Part shown: positions 42,911 to 52,149 of the stretch, piece by piece
How positions within the stretch are numbered: the stretch's first letter is position 1
How the letters are laid out: every line of letters begins with the position of its first letter
NCBI GenBank assembly: GCA_029550345.1
Contig: JAKPHK010000011.1
Location: forward strand, 1 to 64,000
Direction: 5' to 3'
DNA from: Pseudomonadota bacterium
Lineage (GTDB): Bacteria > Pseudomonadota > Alphaproteobacteria > Sphingomonadales > Sphingomonadaceae
Length of the DNA stretch: 64,000 nt
Notes under the pieces: model-generated
Seen by the model: the letters and a program-made list of their open reading frames with translations, nothing else
Told to the model about the DNA's origin: nothing
Databases searched by the model: none
Program-made: the position numbers and the translations under genes

Positions 42911-45031
42911 TTACAGCGTGCGCGCCAGCTCTGCGGCGCCTCTCATGGCCCCTTCGATATAGCCCACGCCCCCGGCATCCCCGACCGCCTGCGGGGCAAA
43001 GCCTGCAGCCTGGAGCCTTTCGGCAAGGCGCAGGTCCGCGCCGGCACCGCGCGCCAGGATGACGTGGTCCGCCGGAAAGGCGATCCGCTGGCCATCCGCC
43101 CGGGTGGCGTGAACGGCGGCCTTGTCGATCGCAAAGTCGCTGGCCGCCGGTTCGAAATGCACGCCGGCTTCGCGCAGATCGTCGAGCACACGCCAGCGGC
43201 GGACAATCTGCAGGCCGCGCCCGAACTTGGGCGCATCATCGAGAATGGTGATCTTGCGCCCGCGATGCGCCAGGAATTCCGCCAGTTCCAGGCCAACCAG
43301 ATCACCGCCGATGATAACGATGCGTTCGCCCAGCGGCATCCAGGCCTTGCTGGCCTCGCGGACCACGGCGGGTTGGCTCGTGGCGCCAGTCATGGCCCCC
43401 GCCTTGGCAAGCGCACGGTCCGCCCTGCCCAGCTTCGTCCGTCCGGGCAGGGCCTTTTCGCCCAGCATCAGGCGCCGCAGATCATCGCCATTGAGGACAT
43501 GCGCCAGATCGTCGCCGGGCACGCCGTAGAGATCCCGGCGGGCGCCGGTTGCCACGACCACCGCGTCGGCGCCGATGGACTGGAGCAGTTCCGGGCTGGC
43601 TTCCTCGCCCAGTCGGACATCGACATCCGATTGCCCGATTTCGCGGACAAGCCAGTCCAGCAGCCGCTCGTTGGGTTCATAGGCGATGGCGGCGAAGCGC
43701 AGGGTGCCGCCCAGCACCCGGCTGCGTTCGATCAGCGTCACGCGGTGTCCGCGCAGGGCCAGCCGGCGCGCGGTTTCCATCCCGGCCGGCCCGCCGCCGA
43801 CGACGGCGATGTGGCGCTTTTCGGCCGCCGGGGCCAGCCAGTCCTCCCCTTCGAAGGCGGTTTCCGGGTTCACCGCGCACCGCACCGAGCCGCCGTAGTA
43901 AATCGCGCTGATGCAGGTGTAGCAATAGATGCACGGCAGGATCGCGCCCGGCTCGCCCCTGCCGATCTTCGCCGGGAGCGACGGATCGGCCAGCAGCTTG
44001 CGCCCCATGCCCAGGAAATCGCCCTCGCCCCGACCGATGACCGCATCGGCCAGTTCAGGTTCGATCCGGCCCGAAAAGATTACCGGGATCGAGACCGCCG
44101 CCTTGATCGCGGCGGCCTTGGGCAGGTTCAAACCGGGGGTTTGCGGGGTGTGCGAGGCAGAGTGCAGCGTGCCCCGCGCGGGCTCGTGGTTGGCCGTGAC
44201 GGTGATCGCGTGCGCCCCCGCCGCCTCGGCCAGCCGGGCGGTTTCGAGGGCGTGCTCGAGGCGGATGCCGCCCGCGCGTTCGTATTCCTCGGTGTCGATC
44301 TTGCACCACACCGCGACATCGGGTCCGGCTCCGTCGCGCACGGCCGCGATGATCTCCACCAGCAACCGCGCGCGGTTGGCGACGCTGCCGCCGTATTCAT
44401 CGTCGCGCCGGTTGGTGGCAGGCGAAAGGAACGACGAGATGATATAGCCGTGTCCGGCGTGGATCTCGATCCCGTCCACCCCGGCGCGCCGGGCGCGAGC
44501 GGCCGCGGCCCGGAACATTTCGACCAGATCCGCGATATCGGCCCGCGTCATCACCTTGTAGTGGACATCGCGCAGCTGGAAGAATGGGGCAACCGCGGCC
44601 TCTTCCTCCAGAAACCCCTCCAACATGTCGCCATCGACGGGCACCGGGAGCGATGGCGTCCAGGCCGGGCGACCGGCCAGCATGTCCTCCATCCCGACGA
44701 GCCCGCCGAAATGGAGCTGGACGGCAAAGCGCGCCCCGTGCTGCTGAACGGCCCGCGCCGTTTCGGCGATCCCGGCGATGTGCCGGTCCTCCGAAAGGGC
44801 CGGCTGGCCCTTCATGTTGCTGCCGATCGGCCATCCGACGCCAACCACGCCCAGCGTGACCAGACCGACCCCGCCTTCGGCCTGCCGCCGGTTGAACGCC
44901 AGCGAGCGGGGGCCGCAGGTGCCGTCGTCCTCGGCAAGCCCAGTCCCCATGGCCGTAAGCAGCATGCGATTGCGCAAGGTCATCGGCCCGATGCGGCCGG
45001 CAGACAGGAGATGCTCGAACTGCTTCGCCAT
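42911..45031 (-). CDS. NADH:flavin oxidoreductase, 2-enoate / dienoyl-CoA reductase type
   Basis: A 706-aa flavoprotein. The N-terminal Old-Yellow-Enzyme TIM barrel covers about residues 1-350 (RIGPMTLRNRMLLTAMGT, GARFAVQLHFGG). A four-Cys iron-sulfur site follows near residues 365-385 (CIYCYTC, then RCAVNPE). The C-terminal part is an FAD/NAD(P) domain (HIAVVGGGPAGMETARRLALRGH). Such enzymes reduce C=C bonds of enoates, dienoyl-CoA esters or cyclic enones. The upstream TonB receptor is 3 bases away, so they share an operon. Substrate is not known. Confidence 0.9.
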   Translation of the reverse strand: MAKQFEHLLSAGRIGPMTLRNRMLLTAMGTGLAEDDGTCGPRSLAFNRRQAEGGVGLVTLGVVGVGWPIGSNMKGQPALSEDRHIAGIAETARAVQQHGARFAVQLHFGGLVGMEDMLAGRPAWTPSLPVPVDGDMLEGFLEEEAAVAPFFQLRDVHYKVMTRADIADLVEMFRAAAARARRAGVDGIEIHAGHGYIISSFLSPATNRRDDEYGGSVANRARLLVEIIAAVRDGAGPDVAVWCKIDTEEYERAGGIRLEHALETARLAEAAGAHAITVTANHEPARGTLHSASHTPQTPGLNLPKAAAIKAAVSIPVIFSGRIEPELADAVIGRGEGDFLGMGRKLLADPSLPAKIGRGEPGAILPCIYCYTCISAIYYGGSVRCAVNPETAFEGEDWLAPAAEKRHIAVVGGGPAGMETARRLALRGHRVTLIERSRVLGGTLRFAAIAYEPNERLLDWLVREIGQSDVDVRLGEEASPELLQSIGADAVVVATGARRDLYGVPGDDLAHVLNGDDLRRLMLGEKALPGRTKLGRADRALAKAGAMTGATSQPAVVREASKAWMPLGERIVIIGGDLVGLELAEFLAHRGRKITILDDAPKFGRGLQIVRRWRVLDDLREAGVHFEPAASDFAIDKAAVHATRADGQRIAFPADHVILARGAGADLRLAERLQAAGFAPQAVGDAGGVGYIEGAMRGAAELARTL

Positions 45032-45033
45032 GA

Positions 45034-47346
45034 TCAGAACCCCACGCGCAGATCGATGCCATAGGTGCGCGGCTGGGCATATCCGACCGTCCCGAACCCC
45101 AACGATCCGAAATCGACCGCGCCCAGCAGATAGTCCTCGTTGGTGAGGTTGCGGACCCAGCCGGACAATTGCGCCTTCCCGCCGCCCAGCTGCATGTCGG
45201 CCAGCGTAACCCGGGCATCGAGGAGACCAACCGGCCCGTCCGAGAGGACTTCGTTGAACGGATTGAGGGTCGTGGTCGAATGGAAATAGGTCCGGCTGCG
45301 ATAGGAATAGTCCAGCCGGGCCGACAGGTTGCCGATCCCCACACTGCCGAAGCGGTATTCCGCGCCGACATTGGCCGTGGTTCCGGCCGAATAGATGAAC
45401 CGGGCCGTCTTCGCGATATCGACCAGCTCATCGGTGGCGGGATCGCGGATAATGAAGCTCTTGTACTTGCGATCGACGTAGCCGAAATTGCCGTTGATCG
45501 TCAGATGCTCGCCCAGCAGCGCGGTCCACTCTGCCTCGACGCCGTTGTATTCGGCCTTGCCCGCATTGACGGTGATCCCCGCCGAGCCGCCCGATCCCGC
45601 CAGGAACTGGCCAACCTGCACATCGCGGTGATCGGCATGGAACGCCGTCAGGTTGAGCCGCAGGTGGCGATCGAACCATTCGCCCTTGAGGCCGATCTCG
45701 TAGGAGGTCAGGTTCTCCGGCTGGAAGCCCTCGTTCTGCGAGCGGGCGTTGAAGCCGCCGGCCTTGTAGCCGGTGGCAACGCGCGCATAGGTCATGAGAT
45801 CGTCGTTCCAGCGGTAGTCGAGCGTGGCCGCCCAGTTGAGCTTCCCGAACGAACGATCGAGATCGCGGACATAAGGCTCCTTCTGGCGCAGGTGCCGGTC
45901 GTCCCAGGTGTAGCGCAGGCCGCCGGTGGCACTCAGCCGGTCGTTCAGGCGGACCGTGGCCTGCCCGAACAAGGCCTTGGACTGCGACTTGAAGCGATAG
46001 TCGAAGTTGCTGGCGAGATTCACCCCGTAGGAGTTCACGAACACCCCCGGCGCCGCCTCGATCGGATCGGCGGAGGGCAGGATGTAGGTCAGGTAAGTCG
46101 GGTTCTGCTCGTGGGCCGTTTCATGGAAATAGAAGCCACCCAGAACGAAATCGACCTTGTCGCCGATCTTGCCGAGCAGGTTCAGTTCCTGGGTCCACTG
46201 GCGCTGGCCGCGCTCGAACGTCAGGTTGAACAGGCTGATCGGCTGGACCCCGAGCGGGATGAACGATCCATCGGTGAACAGCGCCGGATCGACCACGAAG
46301 CCCACCAGGCCGCCATTGCCGTCCTGATCGTTGACCACGCGGTTGGTCCACTGGCGATAGCCGGTGAGCGAGCGGAGCGTGAGATTGCGCCCCAGATCGA
46401 CCTCGGCGGTGAGCGCATGCCCGGTGACGCGATCGAGGATCGGCCCGTCGGCATCGAGCCGCAGCGTGTTCAGGCGATCGCGCGACAACTGCAACGGAGC
46501 GCCGCCCAGCGCGGCAGAGGCACCGGCATAGGCGAGGATGTCGGGGCGGGCCACGGCGAGTTGCGAAGGATTGGCAACGCTGTGCCGGTCGTTGAAGTCA
46601 TAGGCATAGTTCAGCCGCACGGCCCCGCCCTTGTCGTAGCGCAGCGCCACGCGGAAGGCATCGACGTTGTAGGCTCCGGGGTCGCGCGCATCGGGCGCGA
46701 GGACATTGTCGGCATAACCGCTGCGCTCCTTGTGCAGATAGGTCAGGCGCGCGCTGATGCCGCTGTTGCCCCACTGGCCGGTATCGATGCTGCCCTTGAG
46801 CTGCACCGCATCGAGGTTGCCGTAGCTGGCCAGGAAATCGGCGCCGAACTCATCGGCGGGCCGCTTGGAGATCAGGTTCACCGCGCCGCCGGTGGTGTTG
46901 CGGCCATAGAGCGTTCCCTGCGGCCCGCGCAGCACTTCGACACGCTCAAGATCGACAAGGTCGAACACCGCGCCCGAGCTGCGGCCGAGCACGATCCCGT
47001 CGACATAGAGGCCCACGGGCGAGTCCACCGTCAGGATCGTTTCGGATTCGCCGATGCCGCGGATGAACAGGGCGATATTGGAGGTGGAGGCGCCCGTCGT
47101 GGTCACGGTAAGATTGGGCGCCGCCGCGGTGAGCGACGACACATCCGTGATCCCGCGCCGTTCGATCGTTTCGGCAGTCAGCGCGCTGACGGCCAGCGGC
47201 GTTTCCTGAAGGTTTTCCCGGCGCTTCTGGGCGGTGACGATGATCTCCTCCAGCCCCGTCGACGGCTCGGCCGCCGCTTGCGCATAGGCCTGGCCCGAAA
47301 CCAGGCAAGCCGCCCCTATCACCGGGCCCAAAATTCGTTTTGCCAC
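45034..47346 (-). CDS. TonB-dependent receptor
   Basis: A 770-aa outer-membrane receptor. A signal peptide (VIGAACLVSGQAYAQ) precedes a TonB-box-like region (EEIIVTAQKRRENLQETPLA) and the plug with VDGIVLGRSSGAVFDLVDLE and RGPQGTLYGRNTTGGAVN. The barrel follows, with the last strand ending YGIDLRVGF. The true start is the GTG at 47346, with AGAGGGG upstream; the longer open frame runs through the divergent AraC gene. It probably imports the substrate processed by the downstream flavoprotein. Regulated by the adjacent AraC protein, by inference. Confidence 0.93.
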   Translation of the reverse strand: MAKRILGPVIGAACLVSGQAYAQAAAEPSTGLEEIIVTAQKRRENLQETPLAVSALTAETIERRGITDVSSLTAAAPNLTVTTTGASTSNIALFIRGIGESETILTVDSPVGLYVDGIVLGRSSGAVFDLVDLERVEVLRGPQGTLYGRNTTGGAVNLISKRPADEFGADFLASYGNLDAVQLKGSIDTGQWGNSGISARLTYLHKERSGYADNVLAPDARDPGAYNVDAFRVALRYDKGGAVRLNYAYDFNDRHSVANPSQLAVARPDILAYAGASAALGGAPLQLSRDRLNTLRLDADGPILDRVTGHALTAEVDLGRNLTLRSLTGYRQWTNRVVNDQDGNGGLVGFVVDPALFTDGSFIPLGVQPISLFNLTFERGQRQWTQELNLLGKIGDKVDFVLGGFYFHETAHEQNPTYLTYILPSADPIEAAPGVFVNSYGVNLASNFDYRFKSQSKALFGQATVRLNDRLSATGGLRYTWDDRHLRQKEPYVRDLDRSFGKLNWAATLDYRWNDDLMTYARVATGYKAGGFNARSQNEGFQPENLTSYEIGLKGEWFDRHLRLNLTAFHADHRDVQVGQFLAGSGGSAGITVNAGKAEYNGVEAEWTALLGEHLTINGNFGYVDRKYKSFIIRDPATDELVDIAKTARFIYSAGTTANVGAEYRFGSVGIGNLSARLDYSYRSRTYFHSTTTLNPFNEVLSDGPVGLLDARVTLADMQLGGGKAQLSGWVRNLTNEDYLLGAVDFGSLGFGTVGYAQPRTYGIDLRVGF

Positions 47347-47405
47347 TGCAATCCCCTCTTTTTTGTCTGGGGCCGGACATAGGCGCGAGCCGCCTGGGCA
47401 ATGGA

Positions 47406-47441
47406 GGCATTCTGGCGCAAAATAGGGGGTATTCTGGTGCA
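47406..47441. promoter_or_regulatory. AraC-type direct-repeat operator
   Basis: GGCATTCTGGCGCA (47406-47419) is repeated as GGTATTCTGGTGCA (47428-47441), 22 bases apart, in the 139-base space between the divergent TonB receptor and AraC genes. Tandem direct half-sites at this spacing are typical of AraC/XylS regulators. Confidence 0.65.
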
Positions 47442-47485
47442 GGCATGCTAATGTTGCATCCTTGCGTCCCCCGGAGGCTACGAAC

Positions 47486-48577
47486 GTGCGCCCCCCCGCT
47501 TCAACCTCGCTGCGATTTGTTCCCGCTTCGGGAATGGTCGTCCTGCTCGATACCCTGGCCGAAATCGGCGGAGACATTCGGGGTGTCCTCAAGCGGTCGG
47601 GGCTGGGCCTGCTCGAACGGGCCGCGCGCGAAGGCCGCGCCACGCTGATCCCGCGCGCGGCCTTCGCGCAGCTGGCATCGGATTGCGTGCTCGCGATGCA
47701 CCACGAGAATTGCCGCAAGAATGGGTTGCAGCCCTTCCCCGTGCGCAATCACCGCATATTGCTGCTGGCGATGCTGGGCTGTTCCACCCTGCGTCAGGCC
47801 GTGGGCATCATGACCGACTTCTATGCCATGCTGGGTGAGCGTTCCGCGCAATGGACCGTCACCATCGATGGCAACGTCGTGACGTTCACGCTCGACCGGC
47901 GGACGCGCGAAAAGAGCGTGGCGGAGTTCCTGATCTCGCTGTTCTCCCTAGCCTCATACCACCGCATCCTGGGCTGGGTGATCGGCGAGGAGATGCCCTT
48001 GATCGACGTGACCCTGGCCTTTCCCGAAACCTTCGCGGAAACGGGGCTCCACGATCTGTTCAGCATCCAGCCCCGCTTCCACCAGCCACAGGACAGCTTT
48101 TCCTTCGCGGAACGCCACCTGAACTGGCCGATCGCGCGGAAACCATCCGAGATCGATGATCTGTTCGCGCTGTTTCCCTTCGACCTCCTGCCGCCGGACT
48201 ATGGCACCGAAACCTTGTCGAGCCGCGTGGTAAGCGCGATGCGCGCATCGCTATCGATGGAAGAGGGCATTCCGGACATCCAGACAATCGCGCAGATGTT
48301 TGGCTTCACCCCGGCCACCCTGCGTCGTCGCCTGGCCCGCGAGGATTCGTCACTCGTGGCGCTGCGCACCCAATGCCGCCGCGAACTGGCACTGACGATG
48401 CTGGCGGGAACCGACCTCACCGTGCGGGAGATCGCCTCGCGCCTGCAATACGCGGATGCGGCGACTTTCCGCCGAGCCTTCGTGGGTTGGACGAAAATGA
48501 ATCCGGGCGACTGGCGAGCGCAGAATGCACCGACGGACACGGCGGTGCTGCAGGCGGAAGGAATTGACTTTCCGTAA
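47486..48577 (+). CDS. AraC-family regulator (OruR/ArgR-like N-terminus)
   Basis: A 363-aa activator. The N-terminal two-thirds resemble the Arabinose_bd domain of OruR-type AraC proteins (LQPFPVRNHRILLLAMLGCSTL, then SLFSLASYHRILGWVIGEE). The C-terminal AraC HTH has IQTIAQMFGFTPATLRRRLA and the second helix pair in LTVREIASRLQYADAATFRRAF. The start is GTG 47486, with GGAGG eight bases upstream. Divergent from the TonB receptor and flavoprotein operon, which it likely activates in response to the substrate. Confidence 0.88.
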   Translation: MRPPASTSLRFVPASGMVVLLDTLAEIGGDIRGVLKRSGLGLLERAAREGRATLIPRAAFAQLASDCVLAMHHENCRKNGLQPFPVRNHRILLLAMLGCSTLRQAVGIMTDFYAMLGERSAQWTVTIDGNVVTFTLDRRTREKSVAEFLISLFSLASYHRILGWVIGEEMPLIDVTLAFPETFAETGLHDLFSIQPRFHQPQDSFSFAERHLNWPIARKPSEIDDLFALFPFDLLPPDYGTETLSSRVVSAMRASLSMEEGIPDIQTIAQMFGFTPATLRRRLAREDSSLVALRTQCRRELALTMLAGTDLTVREIASRLQYADAATFRRAFVGWTKMNPGDWRAQNAPTDTAVLQAEGIDFP

Positions 48578-48766
48578 CGCTCCTCGCATCTTGGCACGAT
48601 GCAGATGCAGCCCATCATGCCGCGTTTTCGCGTCCACGCAGGCCAACTTCTCGCGGGCAACTAGCCCCGGGATTCGGGGTGTTGCGCTCCGGACTCGGGG
48701 CGATAATTCCTTCCCCGCCGCGACCTGATCGCGGTTGCGCGATCCAAACCTCCGGATGCCATTCTC

Positions 48767-49177
48767 ATGACCACGAACCGGTCCACCCGCCGGCCGCCGA
48801 TCCATATGATCGACGCCGAGGCCGACACACTGACTGATCTCGCCTTGCGCACAAGCGCGCGGAATCCGGAGGTCAGCCGGCAATTGCTCAACGAAATCGC
48901 GCGCGCCACCATCCATGATGCGGCCAAGCTCCCGGCTGGCGTCGTGACCATGCACGCGACGGTGGAGTTCCTTGACGAAGCCAGCGGCACCGACCGGACG
49001 ATCGAGCTCGTCTATCCGCGGGATGCCGATATCGCGGCCGGGCGGGTTTCCATTCTCACGCCGGTCGGCGCAGGTTTGATCGGCCTGCGCGCCGGGCAGT
49101 CGATCCTTTGGCCCGACCGCGACGGACGCGAACGCAAGCTCACGATCGTCAACGTCTGCAACCCGGGATCGCGGTGA
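48767..49177 (+). CDS. rnk: Rnk-like / GreA-GreB C-terminal domain protein
   Basis: A 136-aa protein like the nucleoside-diphosphate-kinase regulator Rnk. It has an N-terminal helical hairpin (HMIDAEADTLTDLALRTS, PEVSRQLLNEIARA) and a GreA/GreB C-terminal FKBP-like domain (RTIELVYPRDADIAAGRVSI, TPVGAGLIGLRAGQSI). It can bind RNA polymerase. It is the 3' partner of a convergent pair with the dioxygenase beta gene, with an orphan position in the catabolic region. Confidence 0.82.
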   Translation: MTTNRSTRRPPIHMIDAEADTLTDLALRTSARNPEVSRQLLNEIARATIHDAAKLPAGVVTMHATVEFLDEASGTDRTIELVYPRDADIAAGRVSILTPVGAGLIGLRAGQSILWPDRDGRERKLTIVNVCNPGSR

Positions 49178-49265
49178 CGCTTCGCCCGCTCCCGCGGCCC
49201 GCCAGGCGGATCACCTCAGGCGACGGGTGACAAATGCCGGAACAGAGGGGCGGGTTTGCGCGGGC

Positions 49266-49278
49266 GGGGCATCGCCCC
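49266..49278. terminator. Small hairpin between convergent genes
   Basis: GGGGC-ATC-GCCCC in the 160-base space between the convergent rnk-like and dioxygenase beta genes; no T-run, so only a weak terminator candidate. Confidence 0.3.
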
Positions 49279-49337
49279 TCCCTGCCCTTCATCGCCCCCC
49301 TGTCACCGGCCCGTACCTTTGCTGTGGCGGAGCCGTA

Positions 49338-49871
49338 TCAGAAGAACAGGGCCAGCGTTGGCGCGGTGACGACGTTCCAGTCGAGCACGATGCGTCGTTC
49401 GGCGATGCGAAAACCGTCCTCGCTTCGCCGTAGCCGATCCTGCCGCTGCCCGCTGTAAAGATGATTGTCGGCGCCATGGCGGCTGTAGCTGAGCATGAAA
49501 TTGCTCAACACCCGCACTTCCCCGGCGCACGCATCATCGTCCTCGATCTCGACATTGGTGATGAAGCGACGCGTGCGCGCCGGCGGGTTTTCAGCCCACG
49601 CATTGGGGGCGAGCGCCCGCTTGGCGCGGATCGTCAGCAGCGGCAGGCGATCCTCGCGCAAGGCCGCTTCCTCCGCACCGCCCAGTTCCCGCTCCACCAA
49701 ATGGAATTCATCGCCTCCACGCGCCGGGAGATGGCCGAGCCTGATATGCCGCGTGGGGATGACATAGCGGACATCTTCGGTCAGCAACTCCAGCCAGGCG
49801 AGAAAACGCCGGTCGTCCAGCATTCGCGCTTCGCGATAATAGAATTGCTCGATGGCGTGCTGCTGCTCCAT
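49338..49871 (-). CDS. Ring-hydroxylating dioxygenase beta subunit
   Basis: A 177-aa small subunit of a Rieske non-haem iron oxygenase (SnoaL-like fold). Typical segments are IEQFYYREARMLDDRRFLAW, EDVRYVIPTR and RTRRFITNVEIE. It has no cofactor and supports the alpha subunit. The ATG at 49871 has GGAGG seven bases before it, and the gene follows alpha directly with its in-frame GTG overlapping the alpha stop. No ferredoxin or reductase gene lies next to it, so electron partners are elsewhere. Confidence 0.88.
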   Translation of the reverse strand: MEQQHAIEQFYYREARMLDDRRFLAWLELLTEDVRYVIPTRHIRLGHLPARGGDEFHLVERELGGAEEAALREDRLPLLTIRAKRALAPNAWAENPPARTRRFITNVEIEDDDACAGEVRVLSNFMLSYSRHGADNHLYSGQRQDRLRRSEDGFRIAERRIVLDWNVVTAPTLALFF

Positions 49872-49888
49872 GCGCGATCCTCCGCTGT

Positions 49889-51175
49889 TCACCGGGCCGC
49901 TCCTTCAGCGATATCGCGCTGCCAGCGCAGGTAAAATTGGCGCGCATAGTGTTCATTGTAACAGCTGCCCGCCACTCCCGGCAGCAACGGGTGGACCTCC
50001 TCCTCGCCGGCGCCGAGGCCGTAATAATAGGGGTGGTCGTCCATGTAATCGATCGCGCTGCCGGCATATTGCTGGGCCCAGGCGTCTGAATCCTCCTGCT
50101 CCAGCAGCCCGCCGGGGCCGAAGAAACCGTTATAGACGCCCTGCAACTCGCGCTTCACGCTCTCCGGCGCGCCGGCCGGCACCACCCACCAGGACCAATA
50201 TTCAACCTTCCCCGGCCCGCGCGGGTGGCTCACCCGGATCGTCGAATTGGCCCACAGGAACGAGAAATTGGGATAGACGCCGTATGTCAGCCCCTTGATC
50301 CGGGCATGAACCGAGCCAAGCCGGTCCTCCATCTGCCGCTGGGTATCGAGCAGGAAGGCCTGCGTCTCGGCCGAAAAGGCCGAGGCAGAACCGTTTTCGC
50401 TGCCCCACATGCGGCTGGCCAGCGGCGTCTCGGGCGGCAGCAGGCGGATCGCCGCGCCATGCCCCGGTTCGGGCACCATGTTGAAGCCGTAAGCCTCGAT
50501 TTCGGCAATCGCGTCGCTGCCGCCCAATACCGCGCCATGCAGGAACGGTCCGTGCCCGACATCGCCCAGCTGGTTCTCGACGGGCAGCTTCCAGTTCGCC
50601 GCGAGCCGCCATTTGTGCGGCGCGCCGACCACCTCGACGCCATCGGCGAAACGGGCGAAATAATTGTCGAGATAGAAGCGCATATTGCCGAGATACTGTT
50701 CGAGCGGCGCAACATCCGGGTCAAAGCTCCCGAAAATCAGGCCCGCATAGCTTTCGACGCGCGGCACCTGCCGCAGGCCCAGACGGGCCTTGTCGACCGG
50801 GCGTTCGATCTTGCCCTGCTGGGGAATGGCGAGCAGTCGCCCGTCCATGCCAAAGGTCCAGTTGTGATAGGGGCAGATGAAGCGCGACGCATGGCCGCGC
50901 TCGACATGGCAGACGGCCACGCCGCGATGCGTGCAGCTGTTGACGCTGGCGTTGATCCGCCCATCCGGGCCGCGCGCGACGATGACCGGCGTTTCCCCCA
51001 TGTAGGTGGTAACAAAATCGCCGCTCGCCTTCAATTCGCTCTCGTGCGCCAGATACAACCAGGCCCGGCCGAAAATACGTTCCTTCTCAAGCTTATAAAC
51101 GGCTTCATCGGTAAAAGCCCGGCGACTGACGAGCGTCGCATCGGCGCTGACCAGATCCTCGATCCCGCATGTCAT
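49889..51175 (-). CDS. Ring-hydroxylating dioxygenase alpha subunit (Rieske)
   Basis: A 428-aa catalytic subunit. The Rieske cluster ligands are in CTHRGVAVCHVER and FICPYHNW (near residues 85-110). The mononuclear iron motif is NQLGDVGHGPFLHG (near 205), with Asp and two His. It should insert O2 into an aromatic ring or demethylate a substrate, with the beta subunit. I start at ATG 51175 (MTCGIEDL), preceded by AGGA; an upstream frame through the palindrome is less likely. Divergent from the TetR gene, with the palindrome between them. Confidence 0.9.
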   Translation of the reverse strand: MTCGIEDLVSADATLVSRRAFTDEAVYKLEKERIFGRAWLYLAHESELKASGDFVTTYMGETPVIVARGPDGRINASVNSCTHRGVAVCHVERGHASRFICPYHNWTFGMDGRLLAIPQQGKIERPVDKARLGLRQVPRVESYAGLIFGSFDPDVAPLEQYLGNMRFYLDNYFARFADGVEVVGAPHKWRLAANWKLPVENQLGDVGHGPFLHGAVLGGSDAIAEIEAYGFNMVPEPGHGAAIRLLPPETPLASRMWGSENGSASAFSAETQAFLLDTQRQMEDRLGSVHARIKGLTYGVYPNFSFLWANSTIRVSHPRGPGKVEYWSWWVVPAGAPESVKRELQGVYNGFFGPGGLLEQEDSDAWAQQYAGSAIDYMDDHPYYYGLGAGEEEVHPLLPGVAGSCYNEHYARQFYLRWQRDIAEGAAR

Positions 51176-51190
51176 GGTGTTATCCTCGCT

Positions 51191-51234
51191 CCTCTTGTAC
51201 ATAAATTATCGGTCGATAATTTATGTACAAGAGG
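51191..51234. promoter_or_regulatory. 44-bp palindromic operator between dioxygenase and TetR genes
   Basis: Arms of 21 bp (51191-51211 and 51214-51234; core ATAAATTATCG-GT-CGATAATTTAT) with only two unpaired central bases. It lies 16 bases upstream of the alpha-subunit start. The symmetry and AT-rich core fit a TetR-type repressor site that closes both promoters. Confidence 0.85.
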
Positions 51235-51306
51235 TTTTCGACACGCCTAGTCTTTTCAGGGCTATCCGCTATCCCCGCCCCCGGAACGGACGAGATTGCA
51301 GGCACG

Positions 51307-51906
51307 ATGAAGGGCGCAACGAAAGGCGAACGCACGGCGCAGCGCATTCTGGACGCGGCCGAAGTGCTGTTCGCCCGGAAAGGCTATGAAGGCGCCTCGC
51401 TGCGCGACATCGCGGCGCTTGCGGGAATCCACCAACCCGGCCTCTACAACCATTTCGCGAGCAAGGAGGATCTGTATCGCGCCGTGCTCGATCGGGGCTT
51501 GCAGCCGCTCGTCGAACTGATGGGCAGCCTGCTCGGCGCGCGGATTCCGCCGGCCGACATGATCGATCTGCCGGCCCGGATGACCGACCTGCTGGCCCGC
51601 CATCCCAATATTGCGGCCCTGCTCATGCAATCGATGCACTCGGTCGCCGATGCCGGCGCGCTGATCGCCCGGGAATGGCTGGATCATCTGCTGGATCATG
51701 GCCGGCGGGTGAACGAGGCAAGCGATCTGGAAGGCGATGACACCGCGCTCATGCTGCGCCAGATCGCCTTGTTCAACCTGTGCTGCGGCTATTTCTGGGC
51801 GGAACCGCTGGTGACGCGATTGACCGGGGCCAGTGCCCTGTCAGCCGATAATCTGGCGGTGCAGAAGCGGATGCTGGAACAGATCATGCGGGCGTTCGCC
51901 GCCTGA
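51307..51906 (+). CDS. TetR-family transcriptional repressor
   Basis: A 199-aa TetR protein. The N-terminal HTH reads RILDAAEVLFARKGYEGASL, then IAALAGIHQPGLYNHFASKE. The C-terminal ligand domain is divergent. Start at ATG 51307, the first codon of the conserved region. It is divergent from the Rieske dioxygenase genes and separated from them by the palindrome; it probably represses them until the substrate or a product binds. Confidence 0.88.
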   Translation: MKGATKGERTAQRILDAAEVLFARKGYEGASLRDIAALAGIHQPGLYNHFASKEDLYRAVLDRGLQPLVELMGSLLGARIPPADMIDLPARMTDLLARHPNIAALLMQSMHSVADAGALIAREWLDHLLDHGRRVNEASDLEGDDTALMLRQIALFNLCCGYFWAEPLVTRLTGASALSADNLAVQKRMLEQIMRAFAA

Positions 51907-51972
51907 TCCAACGCCATGCTCCGGGCCGCCGGAGTCGGAATGGCCCTGCCTGCTCGGGATGCGCGGCAAGCC

Positions 51973-52080
51973 AATGCCGAACGGCTTGGCCCAAAGCTTC
52001 AATGCCCGCCCGCGGGACGAATGCCTCGATGAGACGCGGTTCCCCTGTCCGGCTCACGCCCGGTCCGTCCTCAACCATGA
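51973..52080 (+). pseudogene. IS3-type OrfB C-terminal remnant
   Basis: A short in-frame stretch reads NGLAQSFNARPRDECLDETR and PAHARSVL, matching the NGRLRDECLNE motif near the end of IS3 OrfB proteins, with no catalytic domain or stop. It sits in the 243-base gap between the TetR and acyl-CoA dehydrogenase genes and marks an old insertion. Confidence 0.6.
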
Positions 52081-52149
52081 GGGGAGAACCCCGCTCTCAA
52101 GAACCTCGCCCTCGCGATCAACCGCACGCCCCAGACCAGGCCGCGAAGC

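Noticed and set aside
42908..47382. Two plus-strand frames of over 700 codons (42908-45064 and 45169-47382).
   Set aside because: Antisense to the flavoprotein and TonB receptor, which carry clear domain motifs.
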